Below, piece after piece: positions 61,605-64,000 of a stretch of 64,000 nt of DNA. Each line of letters begins with the position of its first letter. The first letter of the stretch is position 1. The notes beneath the pieces are model-generated. The model searched no databases. It was given only the letters and a program-made list of their open reading frames with translations, and was not told the DNA's origin. The translations under genes were made by a program, and so were the position numbers. This stretch comes from Aeriscardovia sp. (lineage in GTDB: Bacteria > Actinomycetota > Actinomycetes > Actinomycetales > Bifidobacteriaceae), in NCBI GenBank assembly GCA_017632855.1, contig JAGBQM010000014.1:1-64000 (forward strand), given 5' to 3'.

Positions 61605-63559
61605 CTTATTTTCCGCGGAGTATACATTTCTTTGTTAAGCAGGTCGCTGTAGCGATCCATCACTTTTTTCCGGATTATCTTCATAGAGGGGGTAAGAAGC
61701 CCGTTTTCCTGGGTGAAATCTTCGGGAACTATTATGAACTTCCTTACGGATTCCGCCTGGGACTCCCCCTTATTCGCCTCGTCTATGTACTTTTGCACTT
61801 CCATCCTGACCGCCGGGTTTTTGCACGCCTCTTCCATGCTCATCTCATCATTTAGCTTTTGGGACTTCAGCCAGAGGCGCAGCGCCGGCTCGTCTAAAGT
61901 AAGAAGCGCGGAAACGAATGGGCGTCCGTCTCCCAGCACCACTACCTGTGACACTAACGGGCACCTTTCAATTTCTTTTTCCATGGCTTCGGGGGCCACG
62001 TTTTTGCCTCCGGCCGTTATTATGAGGTTCTTTTTGCGGCCCGTAACGTATAGGAAGCCCTGGTGATCGATATAGCCCAAATCCCCTGTAAGGCACCAGC
62101 CGTCCTTGTCGAACGCCTCCCTGGTCGCCTCTTCGTTGTTGTGGTAGCGGGAGAAGACGGAGTCCCCTTTCACTTCTATCTCCCCTTCTTCGCTGCACCT
62201 CAACGTGACTCCCGGAAACGCTATGCCCACGCTCCCATGCCTATAGGGAAGGCCCAGGGGGGAGAAGGCGCAGGGAGCGGTAGTTTCGGTCAGCCCGTAG
62301 CCCTCGTAAACCGGAATGCCGGCCCCCCTGTAAAAAGCCAGAAGGCTTGGATCCAACGGAGCCCCTCCGCACACAAGCCATTTGGCCCTGCCTCCCAGAA
62401 GCTCCCGCAATCTGGAATACACGGAAGTGTCGAAGGCGGTGCGAAGGAAGGAAGTGTAGAGCCTGGGCTTGCCCCTCTTGTTTATCTCCTGCATGTAGGC
62501 CCTCGCCGTCTTTACAGACATCGCAAAAACTCTGCCCTTCCAGCCCATTCCGGCATTCTGGCTTACGGCGTTGTAAAGCTTCTCGTAAACCCTTGGCACT
62601 CCAATCATTGCGGTGGGCTTCGAATACTGAAGGTCGGAGACGAGGTTTTTGAAGTTGCTGGAAATATAGGCCCGGACCCTGGAAAATACGCACATGTAAT
62701 TTATGGTTCTGGCAAATACGTGGGCCATGGGCAGGAAGAGCAGCGCGGCCCCCTTGGGATCGGCCAGGATGCTTGGAAGGTAGGCTGCAAGATTCGAGGC
62801 CGCCGCGCAGAAGTTTTCATGGGTTATTTCTACGCCCTTTGGCGCCGAAGTGGATCCGGAAGTGTAGACGATGGAGCACAGATCCGTTTTCTGTACCGCA
62901 TCTATCCTCCTGTTCAGCTCGTCGTCGCTTACAGATTCAGCATAGGCCCTTACTGCTTCAAGCGCATCTTCCTCCATGCACAGAACCTGGCATTTTTTTC
63001 CAAGCTCGGCCACTTCCGCTTTGGCCTTCATCTCCTTAGTTTCCACTATGAGGATTTTGGCACCGGAGTTTTCTATTATCGCCTTCATCTGCTTTGGGGA
63101 GTCGGTGTCGTAAATGGTAGACAATACCCCGCCTATCGACATCACTCCGGCGTCTATTATGTTCCACTCGTAGCGGGTGGAACACATTAATGCCACGCCT
63201 TCTCCGTGCTTTAGGCCCATGCCGATAAAGCCTTTGCAAAGCTTCCTTATGTCTTCCAAGGTCTCTGCCGCGGTCTTCGTCAGCCATTTATTGGAATTGT
63301 CTTTTGAGCGGTAAGTGTAAAGGGGCCTGTCTGCCATCCTTTCCGCACGGCTGCGATAGAGCGAATAAATGGTCATAAACTTTGGGATTTCCCCAATGCC
63401 GCGCGTGCTTGTTTCCACCAGTCCTGATCGATCCACCCTAGTTATAGACGGGTAGCCGTCGGCGCACCAGTCGGCCTCGAAGAGGATCTTGGGATCGCCA
63501 GATCCAACCTCAGTTTCGCCGTTTTCAGATCGTGGGAGGAGGCTGCGTAAATCTGTCAC
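61598..63559 (-). CDS. Long-chain fatty-acid-CoA ligase (AMP-binding)
   Basis: 653 residues, FadD15/Faa type. P-loop-like YTSGSTSAPKGVEIT near residue 235, YEGYGLTETTAP near 420, LTGDLGYIDHQGFLYVTGRKKNLIITAGGKNVAPEAME near 490-530, and the catalytic Lys region MKIIRKKVMDRYSDLL at the C-terminus. It activates fatty acids through acyl-AMP to acyl-CoA, probably for recycling exogenous lipids into membranes. An acyl-chain role fits better than MenE because of length and sequence. Confidence 0.9.
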   Translation of the reverse strand: MTDLRSLLPRSENGETEVGSGDPKILFEADWCADGYPSITRVDRSGLVETSTRGIGEIPKFMTIYSLYRSRAERMADRPLYTYRSKDNSNKWLTKTAAETLEDIRKLCKGFIGMGLKHGEGVALMCSTRYEWNIIDAGVMSIGGVLSTIYDTDSPKQMKAIIENSGAKILIVETKEMKAKAEVAELGKKCQVLCMEEDALEAVRAYAESVSDDELNRRIDAVQKTDLCSIVYTSGSTSAPKGVEITHENFCAAASNLAAYLPSILADPKGAALLFLPMAHVFARTINYMCVFSRVRAYISSNFKNLVSDLQYSKPTAMIGVPRVYEKLYNAVSQNAGMGWKGRVFAMSVKTARAYMQEINKRGKPRLYTSFLRTAFDTSVYSRLRELLGGRAKWLVCGGAPLDPSLLAFYRGAGIPVYEGYGLTETTAPCAFSPLGLPYRHGSVGIAFPGVTLRCSEEGEIEVKGDSVFSRYHNNEEATREAFDKDGWCLTGDLGYIDHQGFLYVTGRKKNLIITAGGKNVAPEAMEKEIERCPLVSQVVVLGDGRPFVSALLTLDEPALRLWLKSQKLNDEMSMEEACKNPAVRMEVQKYIDEANKGESQAESVRKFIIVPEDFTQENGLLTPSMKIIRKKVMDRYSDLLNKEMYTPRKISQ

Positions 63560-63759
63560 TTGCTCTTCCTTCTCAAATACGGTTTAATGTGCTAATTTTA
63601 TCGAAACTTTCCCAACCTTTACTAACCGCGGAAAAATAGGATAGTCTTAGAAAAGTATAAATTAAAACCATGGCGAGGGGAGAAATCCCGTTATCGACTG
63701 AGTTTGAAGTTGAGCTGATTCTTCCCTGCCCCAGCTATAGAAAGGCCTGAATAGAGCCG

Positions 63760-64000
63760 ATGGCAAAGATTGAATTGAAGGGCGAAAAAAGGGAAGAGTT
63801 CGGGAAAGGATTTTCCAGAAGGCTTAGGCAGAGGGGCAGGATTCCGGCCTCCGTTTACTCCCATGGAAATAAGCCCATTTTCTTCCACGTCGATTACAAC
63901 GCCACCCTTTCTTCCCTTAGGAATGTAAACGCCGTTTACGAGCTTGAAATCGACTTTGACGGCGTTGAAAAAGTCATGGCCGTGGTGAAAGACGTTCAGA
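63760..64000 (+). CDS. rplY: Ribosomal protein L25/Ctc-type, 3' end outside window
   Basis: The first 80 codons read MAKIELKGEKREEFGKG, SRRLRQRGRIPASVYSHG, and HVDYN---SSLRNVNAVYELEIDFDG, matching L25/TL5/Ctc proteins that bind 5S rRNA. Only the N-terminal L25 domain is seen; actinobacterial forms are about 200 residues with a second beta domain. No strong Shine-Dalgarno is visible before the ATG. Confidence 0.88.
   Translation, partial: MAKIELKGEKREEFGKGFSRRLRQRGRIPASVYSHGNKPIFFHVDYNATLSSLRNVNAVYELEIDFDGVEKVMAVVKDVQ

Overview
The window comes from a low-to-mid-GC actinobacterium whose gene content points to the Bifidobacteriaceae or a close sister lineage. The evidence is a xylulose-5-P/fructose-6-P phosphoketolase (the bifid shunt enzyme) beside pta-ackA, an actinobacterial FHA/PP2C/ftsW/pbpA/pknA/pknB cluster, CarD, a PdtaR-type ANTAR regulator, a ClgR-type regulator between cinA and recA, and class E-type (LAXTG) cell-wall anchoring. 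Arginine is often written AGG/AGA and isoleucine ATA, which is unusual for cultured high-GC bifidobacteria. A choloylglycine-hydrolase-family enzyme and large repetitive surface proteins suggest life with an animal host. I cannot name a genus.

Layout. 1-6.4 kb (accessory): two tandem paralogous alanine-rich, repeat-built secreted surface proteins (the first runs off the left edge). Each is associated with a fumarylacetoacetate-hydrolase (FAH)-like gene, one intact and one 5'-truncated. The second surface gene carries an 11-G tract just after its signal peptide and is out of frame as sequenced, so it looks like a phase-variable gene in the OFF state. A 1.4-kb stretch here has no convincing gene. 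6.4-8.9 kb: minus-strand operon gluQ-yggS-FAH. 9-10.3 kb: MATE exporter. 10.4-19 kb: plus-strand cell-wall/signalling operon fhaA-fhaB-pstP-ftsW-pbpA-pknA-pknB; the PbpA protein has lost all three transpeptidase motifs. 19-22 kb: rpoD, idsA, plsC. 22-25.7 kb: an MFS carrier with a hairpin-rich leader, facing a secA-ROK kinase-bile-salt-hydrolase-like operon. 28.5-32.6 kb: the RNase P RNA gene, and a recombination/lipid block pgsA-cinA-clgR-recA-recX read leftward.

32.7-39.4 kb: lysS-menA-gpm rightward, then two leftward groups (LCP protein, DUF805, OsmC, small membrane protein; orphan response regulator plus a zincin-like protein). 39.5-51 kb: carD-folD, rpsA, uvrB, terC, pyk, an unusual tRNA with a Leu anticodon, pdtaR, polA, a Nif3-family gene and tRNA-Pro. 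51-58.3 kb: leftward carbon-energy block ackA-pta-xfp-aspD, which together turn sugar phosphates into acetyl-P, acetate and ATP and decarboxylate aspartate to alanine; then tRNA-Leu(GAG). 58.5-61.6 kb: HIT protein-ybeY-CorC-era. 61.6-64 kb: a fatty-acyl-CoA ligase and the start of the ribosomal protein L25 gene.

Most of the window is ordinary housekeeping DNA. The points that merit a second look are the slippable surface-protein gene and its duplicated neighbourhood, the catalytically degenerate PbpA, paired changes in the P4 helix of RNase P RNA, and the class I tRNA with a CAA anticodon.
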